A stretch of DNA of 64,000 bases from Rhodococcus oryzae (GCF_005049235.1 NZ_SUMD01000002.1:372001-436000); one strand, 5' to 3'. Shown: positions 17,633 to 26,487, counted from the stretch's first letter. The notes: generated by a model not told the origin, from the letters alone. Program-made: numbers and translations.

Positions 17633-17705
17633 CCGAACCCGTGGAGCTCGGCGTGAACGCCGAACCGAGGCGGCGACCGGTTGTCGCGCGTTGTTGTTCT
17701 GGGGA

Positions 17706-18029
17706 ATGGTGATCGTCTTCGGCGCGGGCTTCCTCACGTTGATCTCCTCGGTGATCTGGCCGGGGCAGGCCCTCTACCTGGCCCCGTTGTTCTGCGAACA
17801 ACCGACCGGTGAGGCCGTCGTCGTCTCGGACACCTACGCCTCGGGGGACGGCACCTCGACGGACTTCACGCTCTACTGCGTCGGCGATCGCGGTCAGACG
17901 ATCGATGCGGGCTGGCTGCGGCCCTTCCTGTTGCTCTGGGGCTGCTATGCCGCCGCGCTCGCCACGGTGGTGGTTGTGGTGGCGGTCTTCTCGCGGAAAA
18001 CGGCTACACCGGAGCAGCATTCGCTGTAG
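17706..18029 (+). CDS. Small two-helix membrane protein, start uncertain
   Basis: 107 residues from ATG 17706: an N-terminal transmembrane helix (VIVFGAGFLTLISSVIW), an outer loop of about 50 residues with two cysteines, and a second helix (FLLLWGCYAAALATVVVVVAVF). No family is recognised. A GTG at 17629 overlapping the stop of the upstream lipoprotein gene opens a reading frame whose first residues (TEPVELGVNAEPRRR) look like a cytoplasmic lead-in, but that frame stops at 17710, so a frameshift between 17645 and 17705 is possible. It probably works with the lipoprotein. Confidence 0.6.
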   Translation: MVIVFGAGFLTLISSVIWPGQALYLAPLFCEQPTGEAVVVSDTYASGDGTSTDFTLYCVGDRGQTIDAGWLRPFLLLWGCYAAALATVVVVVAVFSRKTATPEQHSL

Positions 18030-18165
18030 TCGGTCGGCCACGCGTCGGAACGGGAGCGGCGCCGGACTTGCGCGTGCGCCGCGGTCGAGGTATCTCTGGA
18101 TACAGCGTCGCGTGTCGATGACGGACTGCGTCAGGCATGGAGGCGCCGGACCGCAAGGGGTTTCC

Positions 18166-18552
18166 TTGACCATCTCGTTCAACCACACCATCGTCGCCGC
18201 GAAAGACAAGCAGCTCTCGGCGTACTTCTTCACCACGCTGTTCGGCCTCCCGGATCCGGTTCCGGCCGGCTTCTTTCTCGCCGTCCAGCTCGACAACGGA
18301 GTCACCCTGGACTTCGCCGAACCCCCGCCCCACCTCGACGTGACCCCGCAGCACTATGCGTTCCTGGTCTCGGAGGACGACTTCGACAGCATCTACGGTC
18401 GAATCCTCGAGCGCAAAATGAAGCACTGGGCCGATCCCCGGCAATCGGCCACGGGCATCAACACCAACGACGGGGGTCGTGGGACCTACTTCCTCGACCC
18501 GGCCGGGCACTTTCTCGAGATCATCACCCGGCCATACGGTTCGGGTAGATAA
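18166..18552 (+). CDS. VOC family (glyoxalase-like) protein
   Basis: 128 residues from TTG 18166, one VOC module: SFNHTIVAAKDKQLSAYFFTTLFGLP at the N-terminus and GRGTYFLDPAGHFLEIITRPYG at the end, with His and Glu at the usual metal-ligand positions. AAGGGG at 18155-18160 supports the TTG; ATG 18118 in frame would add 16 residues without homology. Function within the superfamily (isomerase, antibiotic-binding, dioxygenase) cannot be told. Confidence 0.8.
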   Translation: MTISFNHTIVAAKDKQLSAYFFTTLFGLPDPVPAGFFLAVQLDNGVTLDFAEPPPHLDVTPQHYAFLVSEDDFDSIYGRILERKMKHWADPRQSATGINTNDGGRGTYFLDPAGHFLEIITRPYGSGR

Positions 18553-18565
18553 GGTCCGCTGACAC

Positions 18566-18606
18566 GGTGGTGGCCGCACCCCCGATCGCGGGGTGTGGCC
18601 ACCACC
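18566..18606. terminator. Bidirectional hairpin between convergent genes
   Basis: A 17-bp stem with one G-T pair: 18566-18582 (GGTGGTGGCCGCACCCC) pairs with 18590-18606, loop of 7 nt. It stands between the stops of the VOC gene (18552, plus) and an acyl-CoA dehydrogenase gene (18626, minus). There is no U tract, as is common in actinobacteria. Confidence 0.75.
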
Positions 18607-18625
18607 GGCCACAGGATCGGGCTTC

Positions 18626-20611
18626 CTAACTGCTCGGTGTCGTCGAGCCACCGCTTCGGGTCGGCGGCAGGAACCTGCGCGCGACGTTCTCCTCGGTGGA
18701 CGCGCCCGGCGACCACTGCGAGATCCAGGGGCCGGTGCCCTCGCTCGGGTCGAGCACCCCGGCCTCCAGCCAGGTGTACCGGCCGTCGAGGATGCCGTCG
18801 GCGAGCCGGTGGTCCACCTCGTCGGAGTTGTCCCACAGGGCCGCGAACAACCGATCGATCCGGATCCGGGACTGCTGACAGAACGCGTCGGCCAACTCGT
18901 AGGCGGCGTCGCCCTGGCCTGGGTCCTGCCCGCGCAGCATCTCGGCTCGCACGCAGCTCGCCGACATCGCGAACAGTTCGGCGCCGATGTCCACGACCCG
19001 GCCGAGGAACGCCTGGTGCTTCTCCATCCCGGCCTGCCAGCGGGCCATGCCGTAGAAGGTGGAGCGGGCCAGCTTGCGTGCGTTGCGCTCCACGAAGCGC
19101 AGATGCGTTGCGTTCCCGCCGAATTCGCCGTACGACGTCGGGAGCTGCCCCTTGCCGGAGACCAGGTGTGGCAGCCACTTGGCATAGAAGCCGCTGGCGC
19201 TGAGGGCCGCCTTGGCCTTGTGCTGTAGGTCCGCCTTGGGGTCGGCGAGATCCCCAGCCGCGGCCAGGTGGGCGTCGACGGCCTCGCGGGCCACCAGCAG
19301 CCGCATGATCTCGCTGGATCCCTCGAAGATCCGGTTGATGCGCAGGTCGCGGAGCTGCTGCTCGGCGGGCACCGCCCGCTCGCCCCGCGCGGCCAGCGAC
19401 TCGGCGGTCTCGTAGCCGCGACCACCGCGGATCTGGATCAGGTCGTCGGCGATCACGCAGGCCATCTCGCTCGACCACAGCTTGGCGAGCGCGGCCTCGA
19501 TCCGGATGTCGTTGCGGCCCTCGTCGGCCATCTGCCCGGACAGCTCGAGCACCGCCTCCAACGCGAAAGTGGTGGCGGCGATGAACGAGAGCTTGGCGGC
19601 GACCGCCCCGTGCTTGCCGACCTGCCTGCCCCACTGCACCCGCTCCTGGGACCACTGGCGCGCGATGAGCAGCGACCACTTGCCTGCGCCCGCGCACATC
19701 GCGGGGAGGGCGAGACGACCGGCGTTGAGTGTGGTCAGCGCGATCTTGAGGCCGTCACCCTCGCGCCCGATCAGATTCGCGGCCGGCACCCGCACCTGGT
19801 GCAGACGGGTGACGCCGTTCTCGATCCCGCGCAGGCCCATGAACGAGTTGCGGCGCTCGACGGTGATGCCGGGCGAATCCGCCTCGACCACGAAGGCCGT
19901 GATCCCGCCGCGGTGCTCACTGCCCGGTTCGCCGGGGCGCCCCTCGCTGCGGGGCACCCGCGCCATCACGACGAGCAGCTCGGCGACCACGCCGTTGGTG
20001 GTCCACAGCTTCACGCCGTCGAGTAGGTAGGCGGAGCCGTCCTCGGTCGGGGTCGCGGTGGAGGCCATCCTGGCCGGGTCCGATCCGACATCGGGCTCGG
20101 TCAGCAGGAACGCGGACACCGCGCCCTTCGCGCAGCGGGGCAGGAACTCCCGCTTCTGCTCCGGGGTGCCCGCGAGCTTGAGCGGCTCCGGCACGCCGAT
20201 GGACTGATGCGCCGACAGGAGTGCGGCGATGCTCGGGTGCACCGTCGCGACGAGCATCAGGGCCCGGTTGTAGGCGACCTGCGACAGACCGAGCCCGCCG
20301 TACTCCTCGGAGACCTTGAGGCCGAAGCAGCCGAGCTCGGCGAACCCCTTGACGTAGTCGTCGGGTATCCGGGATTCGCGCTCGATCACAGCCCCGTTCA
20401 GGCTGGCGCAGTACCGCTCGAGTTCGGCGAGGAACCGGTCGGTCTTGGCCGCATCCGCGGGCGACGGCTGGGGGAAGGGGTGCACGAGGTCGAGCCGAAG
20501 CCGCCCGAGGAAGAGTTCCTTCGCGAACGAGGGCTTGTCCCACCCGCTCTCCCTGGCTTCCTCGGCGACCGCTCTCGCCTGTTCCTCGGTGACCTCGGCC
20601 GGTGCAACCAT
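18626..20611 (-). CDS. Two-domain acyl-CoA dehydrogenase (VLCAD/ACAD9-like)
   Basis: 661 residues, longer than the usual 380 because a C-terminal domain of about 180 residues follows the catalytic core, as in very-long-chain acyl-CoA dehydrogenase and ACAD9. FAD and substrate motifs are clear: AFLLTEPDVGSDPARM, LDGVKLWTTNG, and the catalytic-base segment NRIFEGSSEIMRLLVARE, with Glu in the VLCAD position. It should oxidise long-chain acyl-CoA to trans-2-enoyl-CoA. GGAGG precedes ATG 20611. A CoA-transferase-like gene lies 100 bp upstream on the same strand and may be cotranscribed. Confidence 0.9.
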   Translation of the reverse strand: MVAPAEVTEEQARAVAEEARESGWDKPSFAKELFLGRLRLDLVHPFPQPSPADAAKTDRFLAELERYCASLNGAVIERESRIPDDYVKGFAELGCFGLKVSEEYGGLGLSQVAYNRALMLVATVHPSIAALLSAHQSIGVPEPLKLAGTPEQKREFLPRCAKGAVSAFLLTEPDVGSDPARMASTATPTEDGSAYLLDGVKLWTTNGVVAELLVVMARVPRSEGRPGEPGSEHRGGITAFVVEADSPGITVERRNSFMGLRGIENGVTRLHQVRVPAANLIGREGDGLKIALTTLNAGRLALPAMCAGAGKWSLLIARQWSQERVQWGRQVGKHGAVAAKLSFIAATTFALEAVLELSGQMADEGRNDIRIEAALAKLWSSEMACVIADDLIQIRGGRGYETAESLAARGERAVPAEQQLRDLRINRIFEGSSEIMRLLVAREAVDAHLAAAGDLADPKADLQHKAKAALSASGFYAKWLPHLVSGKGQLPTSYGEFGGNATHLRFVERNARKLARSTFYGMARWQAGMEKHQAFLGRVVDIGAELFAMSASCVRAEMLRGQDPGQGDAAYELADAFCQQSRIRIDRLFAALWDNSDEVDHRLADGILDGRYTWLEAGVLDPSEGTGPWISQWSPGASTEENVARRFLPPTRSGGSTTPSS

Positions 20612-20710
20612 GATCCGCCTCCTGGAAGGACGTGCCAGTTGTTACTGGCGAGTATCCTCCGGCGACACCGGTTTGGGAACCCTGTGACCGGTCGAGAATC
20701 GCGCGTCCGG

Positions 20711-22654
20711 TCAGCCCCGCGTCTCGCGCAAAGCCAATGCGAGCAGGCGCGACTCGACGATCTCGCCCAGGCCGCGCGGGTTCTGGAGCGACATCCGCTC
20801 GGCCGCCTCGTGGTCGTCCGTCACCCCGCCGGGCAACGCGCGTAGCACCGTCCGCAGCCGTCCGGATCGGTCGGTGGTCCTGCCCTTGAGCCAGCCGAGG
20901 GCCCGTGCCAGGCGCTGCTCGACGGGGGTGAAGTCGCTGCCGAGCGGGTACTCCGGCAGGGTGCCGTCCCGGCGCAGGGGCGCCAGCGCGGATCGCAGTC
21001 GCGCGGGGGTGTTCCCCGCGGTGCCTGCGGGCAGGGCGAAGTCCCGCGGCAGTTTGCCGCCGCGGGTGGCCGCCTCGATCAGCGCTGCCTGGAACCGGGC
21101 GTCGGTGATCGCGGTCATCGCCGCGATGCAGTCCTCGTCGGTGCGGCCGCGCACGTCGGCAACCCCGTACTCGGTGACGTAGATGTCGCGCAGGTGCCGG
21201 GGGACGGTGGTGTGGCCGTAGTTCCAGAGCACGTTCGAGCTCGCCTTGTCGCCCGTCCCGCGGGTCGAGCGCAGCATCAGGACCGAGTGCGCCTGCGGCA
21301 GCGCGTGCGCCATCGCGACGAAGTTGTACTGGCCGCCGACGCCCGATACCAGCCGGCCGTCCTCCAGTGCGTCGGACACGGCGGCGCCGAGCGCGGTGGC
21401 CATCATGCAGGTGTTGAAGAACCGCGCGTGGCGGCGCTGCAGCCGTTCGAGCGTTTCGTTGCCGCCGTACAGCTCGTTGACCTCGCTGACGCGCTTCATG
21501 CCGATGCCGTCGCGGTCCAGGTCCGGGAGGTCGCGCAGCCAGTCGTAGAACTCCGGTGAGCCGAGATAGAAAGCGCCGTGCAGGAATTCACCGTCGCGTG
21601 CCACCATCGCATGGTCGTCCTCGGTGGCGGTGCCCGCGTTGATGCGGGACATCGCCTCGGCGTCGTCGACCACCCTGCGCTTGACGACGCCGACCTCGAC
21701 CAGCCGCTTGAAGCCCTCGTTGATCATCTCGGTGCACCCGTACAGGCCGTCGATGAACGGTGCCAGCGCCGGGTCGTCCGCGTGGGGTGACCCGAGGGCG
21801 CGCAGCACCCGTCGGTAGGTGGCGTTGTCGGTGTGCCGCAACGCCAACGCGTGGCACAGCGCGTCGGCGAGGGCGCCGATGCCGATCTGCAGGGTGCCGC
21901 CGTCGAGCACAAGGGTGCTGGCGTGGAAGCCGATCGCGTAGTCGGCGTCGGTGACCGGTTCGCGGGGCAGGCCGAACAGCTTCGGGTGCGGGCCCGGCGG
22001 GGTCAGCACCGCGTCGAAGAAGTCGGGATCGACGGCCGCGGTGCCGCCGAGCCACGGCAGTTCGGGGTCCACCTCGGCGATCAGCATCGGCCGCGGCAGG
22101 CCGCGCGCCGCGATCTCGTCGAGGGTGTCGAAGGTCAGGTCGGTGTTGCAGGACAGCGAGAGTCGGGTTCCGCCCGGCTCTCGGGCGACCTTCTGCAGCA
22201 CCGCATTCACGCCGCGATCGGCGAGTGCCCGCGCAACGTGCGTGTAGTTGAGGCTCGCGTAGCGCTGCTGAGCCTGGGGCAAGCCCAGCAGCGCGCCCGA
22301 TTGCAGGTAGAACTCCTCGACCTCGATGTGCGCAGGCAGCGCGTTGCGCTTGAGTGCCCGCACGTATGCCAGCCGCGGGAAGTCGTCGCCGAAGTGCCGC
22401 TGCAGGAACGGTCCGAGGAAGCGCGCCTGCAGGCCCTCGCCTGCGGCGGGCGGGTCCAGCGACAGCGCGGTGTAGAGGTGGAGCGGCTGTGACGGGTCGG
22501 CTTCGACCCGTTGGTACAGCGCGTTCAGCAGGCGGTGCGGCTTGCCGAGCCCGAGCGGACCCGCCACGTGCAGTGGGCCGTCGGTGCGGGTCAGCAGCCA
22601 TTCCGTGGCGTCATCGAGCGAATCGAACTGCACAGGCTCCCGGCGTGTCGGCAT
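20711..22654 (-). CDS. Acetyl-CoA hydrolase/transferase family protein
   Basis: 647 residues. The C-terminal half holds the AcetylCoA_hyd_C block (SVLMLRSTRGTGDKASSNVLWNYGHTTVPRHLRDIYVTEYGVADVRGRTDEDCI), including the EYGVA(D/E)LRG motif. The N-terminal half (GPLHVAGPLGLGKPHRLLNALYQR ... LYTALSLDPP) is the matching CoA-transferase domain. The family moves CoA between carboxylates or hydrolyses acyl-CoA. It is longer than the common 500-residue form, with insertions between the domains. ATG 22654 was chosen; an in-frame GTG at 22663 would add three residues. It is divergent from a KstR-like repressor, and a type A triple-hairpin repeat sits between. Confidence 0.88.
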   Translation of the reverse strand: MPTRREPVQFDSLDDATEWLLTRTDGPLHVAGPLGLGKPHRLLNALYQRVEADPSQPLHLYTALSLDPPAAGEGLQARFLGPFLQRHFGDDFPRLAYVRALKRNALPAHIEVEEFYLQSGALLGLPQAQQRYASLNYTHVARALADRGVNAVLQKVAREPGGTRLSLSCNTDLTFDTLDEIAARGLPRPMLIAEVDPELPWLGGTAAVDPDFFDAVLTPPGPHPKLFGLPREPVTDADYAIGFHASTLVLDGGTLQIGIGALADALCHALALRHTDNATYRRVLRALGSPHADDPALAPFIDGLYGCTEMINEGFKRLVEVGVVKRRVVDDAEAMSRINAGTATEDDHAMVARDGEFLHGAFYLGSPEFYDWLRDLPDLDRDGIGMKRVSEVNELYGGNETLERLQRRHARFFNTCMMATALGAAVSDALEDGRLVSGVGGQYNFVAMAHALPQAHSVLMLRSTRGTGDKASSNVLWNYGHTTVPRHLRDIYVTEYGVADVRGRTDEDCIAAMTAITDARFQAALIEAATRGGKLPRDFALPAGTAGNTPARLRSALAPLRRDGTLPEYPLGSDFTPVEQRLARALGWLKGRTTDRSGRLRTVLRALPGGVTDDHEAAERMSLQNPRGLGEIVESRLLALALRETRG

Positions 22655-22669
22655 GGGACACACCCTAGG

Positions 22670-22740
22670 AGGCGCTCCGCGCCTGTTCGCGGTTGACGAG
22701 TCCCTGCCCTCGTCAACCGCGCACGGGCGGCGGAGCCGCC
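22670..22740. repeat. Triple-hairpin palindromic element, copy 2 (type A)
   Basis: Small: AGGCGC 22670-22675 with GCGCCT 22679-22684. Long: CGCGGTTGACGAG 22688-22700 with its exact complement 22709-22721. Small: GGCGGC 22726-22731 with GCCGCC 22735-22740. It is preceded by TAGG like the other copies, but here lies between two divergently transcribed genes, so a simple terminator role does not explain it. Confidence 0.85.
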
Positions 22741-22837
22741 TATTTGTCCCACTGAGCGGAGCCGCCCGGACGGTGGTCCGCGTTTGATGTCAGGATCTAT
22801 CCTGCGGGGACGGAATGCGGACAGAAGGCGGGGAGAC

Positions 22838-23455
22838 ATGCCCAGGCTTGCGGAGGCGCGCGACGCGGCCGAACCCAGTTCGGTCGAACAGCGGGCGCGG
22901 TACGGCCGCATCCTGGACGCGGCCGCCGTGTTGGCCTCCGGGAAGGAGCTCGAGCGCGTCCAGATGCACGAGGTCGCCAAGTCGGCGGGCGTGGCCATCG
23001 GCACCCTCTACCGCTACTTCCCATCGAAGACACACCTGTTCGTCGCGGTGATGGTCGACCAGATCGACCAGATGGGCGTCGGCCTGACCAAGCGGCCGAA
23101 GGGCACCGGCTCGCCCGCGGACGCGGTCTACGAGATCCTGCTCCGCGCGACCAGGGCGCTGCTGCGCAGGCCCATGCTGGCGACGGCGATGATCCAGTCC
23201 GCAGCCACCTCCAACGCGGCCACGATTCCCGACGTCGCCAAGATCGACCAGCATTTCGATGCGCAGCTGCTCGACGCCGCGGGCATCGCGAACCCCTCCG
23301 TCCGGGATACCACGGTGATCCGTTTGATCGTGTCACTGTGGTTCGGGCTGATCCAGTCCAGCCTCAACGGACGGGCGTCGATCCCCGAGATCGAATCCGA
23401 CCTGCGGATCGCGTGCGACCTGCTGCTCGCGGACCTCACCGGCACCGTCCACTAG
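22838..23455 (+). CDS. TetR family regulator, KstR-like
   Basis: 205 residues. The HTH region RYGRILDAAAVLASGKELERVQMHEVAKSAGVAIGTLYRYFPSKTHLFVAVM is close to that of KstR, the repressor of cholesterol genes in mycolate actinobacteria (QMRAVADRADVAVGTLYRYFPSKVHLL in KstR). The C-terminal ligand domain is less conserved but of similar length (LLRRPMLATAMIQSAATSNAATIPDVAKID). GGGGAGA precedes ATG 22838; in-frame starts further up are ignored. It may control the divergent CoA-transferase and acyl-CoA dehydrogenase genes or the following thiolase. It is probably a paralogue of KstR, not KstR itself. Confidence 0.88.
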   Translation: MPRLAEARDAAEPSSVEQRARYGRILDAAAVLASGKELERVQMHEVAKSAGVAIGTLYRYFPSKTHLFVAVMVDQIDQMGVGLTKRPKGTGSPADAVYEILLRATRALLRRPMLATAMIQSAATSNAATIPDVAKIDQHFDAQLLDAAGIANPSVRDTTVIRLIVSLWFGLIQSSLNGRASIPEIESDLRIACDLLLADLTGTVH

Positions 23456-23467
23456 CGGACCACCCGC

Positions 23468-24355
23468 ATGCCGCACATTCGTCCGTTCCGCCGCTCCGAC
23501 CGCAGGCAGGTCACGGACGTGGTGAACGCCCACATCTCGGCCGTCGTGCCGGGATGGGCCGTCTCGACCGACACCCTGATCTCCCAGCTCGAGGCCGATC
23601 CCGGACAGTACGTGGCCGACCCCTGGGTGCGCACCCGCGAAACCCTGGTGGTGGTCGTCGACTCCCGGGTGGTCGGCGCGGCGCACCTGCGGTGTTATCG
23701 GAATTCTCCGGAAGTGGAGCCCGACCACCGCGGCTCGGGCGAGGTGGCCTGGATGGTCTGCTGGCCGAACCAGGCCGACGCCGCAGCGGAGCTGTTGGGC
23801 GCCGCGCTGCGCGTGTTCGAGTCATGGGGCGCAAGACGAATATTCGCCGATGGCGACCTTCCGACGCCTGCCACCTTCGGAATCCCGGACTGTTGGCCGC
23901 ACCTCGAGGAGTTGCTGCTCGGCGCGGGGTTCCGGTCCGCCGAGGGCGCCGTCGAGTTGCTCCTCGCCGGCGGGATCGAGACCCTCCCGATAGCCGATGA
24001 TTCTGCGTCCGAACAGATTCGGCGATCGGTGGGGGAACGCGGGGTTCGGTTCACGCTCGGTGACAGCGGGACGGAGCAGGGCCGCGTCGAGACGATCGAT
24101 GACTGCACCAGGGGCGGAACACTGTTGCGGCTCGCCGGATGGGCAGAGCTGGCAGACCTGAAGCTGCCTCCGGATCCCGGGGCCAGGGGTGCGTTCATGG
24201 GGACCGTCGCGGACTGGCTCCGAACGGGCGGCGTCGCGAACCTCTTCATCGCTCTCGGGCGGGGGGACGTCGAGGAGATGGAATACCTCGAGGGCCTCGG
24301 GTGGCGGCGCCTGGCGACGGTCCGGCGCGGGTGGGAACGGACGACGCGGCCGTAG
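23468..24355 (+). CDS. GNAT-fold protein, two domains
   Basis: 295 residues starting 12 bp after the KstR-like gene, so likely cotranscribed. The N-terminal half resembles a GNAT domain (MPHIRPFRRSDRRQVTDVVNAHISAVVPG, then VVVVDSRVVGAAHLRCY and GEVAWMVCWPNQADAAAELLGAALRVFESWGARRI), but the acetyl-CoA loop Q/RxxGxG/A is not clear. The C-terminal half (DLKLPPDPGARGAFMGTVADWLRTGGVANLFIAL...LEGLGWRRLATVRRGWER) looks like a second degenerate repeat. Substrate unknown. Confidence 0.7.
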   Translation: MPHIRPFRRSDRRQVTDVVNAHISAVVPGWAVSTDTLISQLEADPGQYVADPWVRTRETLVVVVDSRVVGAAHLRCYRNSPEVEPDHRGSGEVAWMVCWPNQADAAAELLGAALRVFESWGARRIFADGDLPTPATFGIPDCWPHLEELLLGAGFRSAEGAVELLLAGGIETLPIADDSASEQIRRSVGERGVRFTLGDSGTEQGRVETIDDCTRGGTLLRLAGWAELADLKLPPDPGARGAFMGTVADWLRTGGVANLFIALGRGDVEEMEYLEGLGWRRLATVRRGWERTTRP

Positions 24356-24385
24356 CCGGGCAGGCCGTTGCCAGGCCCGAGGAAA

Positions 24386-24399
24386 TGGAATACATTCCA
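24386..24399. promoter_or_regulatory. Inverted repeat before the SCP2-type thiolase gene
   Basis: TGGAATACATTCCA: 6-bp arms around a 2-bp centre in the 208-bp gap before the thiolase/thioesterase pair. It is a candidate operator, perhaps of the TetR regulator two genes upstream. Confidence 0.4.
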
Positions 24400-24563
24400 A
24401 AAAGTGGTCCTGCCACCCTCCGGGTGCCGGTAACCCTCCCTGATGTTCGTGAACTCGCAGTGCGTGTCCGTTGCGGGTGATACCACCAATGCGCAGCCGA
24501 ACACCATCGGCGAGCGCATCCCGGGTCTCCCCGAGACCCCGAGCCCGGAAAGTAGCAACCGTT

Positions 24564-25766
24564 ATGAATCGCACCTTCGTTGTCGGCGTCGGCATGACCA
24601 AGTTCGAGAAGATCGAGAGCCGCGACTGGGAGTACCCGGACATGGTGTCCGAGGCCGTCGGCGCCGCGCTCGAGGATGCGGGCATCTCGTACGAGCAGGT
24701 GCAGCGCGCCGCGGTCGGCTACGTGTTCCAGCCGTCGGCCGCGGGCCAGCGCGCGCTGTACGAGACGGGCCTGACCGGCATCCCGATCGTCAACGTCAAC
24801 AACAACTGCGCCACCGGTTCTTCGGCGCTGATGATGGCCCGCGAGTGGGTGCAGGGCGGCATCGTCGACGTCGCGCTGGCGGTGGGCTTCGAGAAGATGA
24901 CCAAGACCGCCCTCTCCGGCACCGGGGAGATGCCCAAGGTCTCCACGCTCGACGATCACCTGAAGGTCATGAAGGCGAAGCACGAGTGGGGTCGCGGCCC
25001 CATGACGGCGCAGCTGTTCGGCAACGCCGCGCTCGAGCACATGGAGCGCTACGGCACCACCGCCGAGCAGATCGCATCCGTCGCGGTGAAGAACCACAAG
25101 CACTCGGTGAACAACCCGTACGCGCAGTTCCGTGACGAGTACACGCTGCAGCAGGTGTTGGACGACAAGATGATCCACGCGCCGCTCACCCGCTCGCAGT
25201 GCTCGCCGACCTCGGACGGTGCGGGCGCCGCGATCGTCGTCAGCGAGCGCTTCGTCCGCGAGCACGGACTCGAGGACCAGGCGATCGAGATCGTCGCGCA
25301 GGCGCTCACCACGGACACCGCGGAGGCCTTCGCCGACCAGTCGATGATCGACGTGGTCGGTGCCCCGATGACGCGGGCGGCCGCCGCGCAGGTGTTCGCC
25401 GAATCCGGGCTCACGATCGAGGACGTGGACGTGATCGAGTTGCACGACTGCTTCGCGATCAACGAGATCATCACGTACGAGGGCCTCGGCCTGTGCGAGG
25501 CGGGCGAGGGCGGCAAGCTGGTCGAGTCCGGTGCCACCACCTACGGCGGTCAGTGGGTGGTCAACCCGTCCGGCGGCCTGATCTCGAAGGGCCACCCGCT
25601 TGGCGCGACAGGCCTTGCGCAGTGTGCCGAGCTGACCTGGCAACTGCGCGGCAAGGCGGACGCCCGTCAGGTCGACGGTGCCCGTGTGGGGCTGCAGCAC
25701 AACCTCGGCCTCGGCGGCGCGTGCGTGGTCACGCTGTACCGGGCCGGGACCCTGGAGCTCAACTGA
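24564..25766 (+). CDS. SCP2-type thiolase (lipid-transfer thiolase family)
   Basis: 400 residues. Nucleophilic Cys82 lies in VNNNCATGSSALMM; the catalytic His is in GGLISKGHPLGATGLAQ and the second Cys region in NLGLGGACVVTLYR, with ELHDCFAINEI between. The sequence belongs to the SCPx/Ltp group rather than FadA. In mycolate bacteria such thiolases or aldolase-like relatives act in beta-oxidation of sterol side chains and branched acids. It is the first gene of a pair: its TGA overlaps the ATG of a thioesterase gene. Confidence 0.88.
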   Translation: MNRTFVVGVGMTKFEKIESRDWEYPDMVSEAVGAALEDAGISYEQVQRAAVGYVFQPSAAGQRALYETGLTGIPIVNVNNNCATGSSALMMAREWVQGGIVDVALAVGFEKMTKTALSGTGEMPKVSTLDDHLKVMKAKHEWGRGPMTAQLFGNAALEHMERYGTTAEQIASVAVKNHKHSVNNPYAQFRDEYTLQQVLDDKMIHAPLTRSQCSPTSDGAGAAIVVSERFVREHGLEDQAIEIVAQALTTDTAEAFADQSMIDVVGAPMTRAAAAQVFAESGLTIEDVDVIELHDCFAINEIITYEGLGLCEAGEGGKLVESGATTYGGQWVVNPSGGLISKGHPLGATGLAQCAELTWQLRGKADARQVDGARVGLQHNLGLGGACVVTLYRAGTLELN

Positions 25767-26416
25767 TGGACCTCGGCAGCCACCCCACCTTCGAGAGTCA
25801 TGACGACGGAACGGTTCTCACCTCCGCCCCGCAGGACGCTCCGGTGGACCGGGCCACCGCCGCGGCCCGCCGGGTCGTCGATGCGATGTTGCGCACCGAC
25901 CGCGCGAACGCGAACCTCGACCGGGTGGCCGAGGAGCTGAACAGCATCGCCGATCACCTCGAGGAGCACGCTCCCGCCGTGGCGGAACGTCTGATCGACA
26001 TGTGGAACGGCGAGGGCGTGACCCGGCACGACCCCGTCACCGGCCCGGAGAACGCCATCGCACCGCCGATCGTGCTCGAGGGTCTGAGCGATGGCTCGGT
26101 GCGGGGCGAGGTCACCCTGACCATGCCCTACCAGGGGCCGCCGGGGTGTGTGCACGGCGGCGTCTCGGCGCTGATCCTGGACCACGTGCTCGGCGTCGCG
26201 AACGCATGGGGCGGCCAGGCGGGCATGACCGCGCAGCTGAACGTGCGGTACCACCGCCCGACCCCGCTGTTCGAGCCGCTCACGGTCACCGGTAGGCAGA
26301 TGTCCGTGGAGGGTCGCAAGATCAACACCGTCGGCAGCATCACCACCGCGGACGGCGAGGTGTGCGTCTCGGTGGAGGGACTGTTCATCGACGCCGCGGT
26401 GCCGCGCCCCCGGTAG
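25766..26416 (+). CDS. Hotdog-fold acyl-CoA thioesterase
   Basis: 216 residues. The hotdog domain occupies the C-terminal two thirds, with PPGCVHGGVSALILDHVLGVANA carrying the HGG(x)3-4..D motif of the PaaI/THEM4-like group and NVRYHRPTPLFEPL the following strand. An N-terminal helical extension of about 70 residues precedes it. The ATG overlaps the thiolase stop by one base (TGATG), so translation is coupled. It probably releases or protects CoA intermediates of the same pathway. The stop TAG is the first part of repeat copy 3. Confidence 0.87.
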   Translation: MDLGSHPTFESHDDGTVLTSAPQDAPVDRATAAARRVVDAMLRTDRANANLDRVAEELNSIADHLEEHAPAVAERLIDMWNGEGVTRHDPVTGPENAIAPPIVLEGLSDGSVRGEVTLTMPYQGPPGCVHGGVSALILDHVLGVANAWGGQAGMTAQLNVRYHRPTPLFEPLTVTGRQMSVEGRKINTVGSITTADGEVCVSVEGLFIDAAVPRPR

Positions 26417-26487
26417 GCGGCCACGCCGCCCGTGAGTCCTTCTAGCCCTCTGGCGGACCAGAAGGACTCACGGGCGCCGGAGGCGCC
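26416..26487. repeat. Triple-hairpin palindromic element, copy 3 (type B)
   Basis: Small: GGCGGC 26416-26421 with GCCGCC 26425-26430. Long: GCCCGTGAGTCCTTCT 26428-26443 with its exact complement at 26460-26475. Small: GGCGCC 26473-26478 with GGCGCC 26482-26487. It begins on the G of the thioesterase TAG and overlaps the 3' end of the convergent FAD/Fe-S gene, whose stop codon (26442-26444) lies inside the long left arm. Confidence 0.87.
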
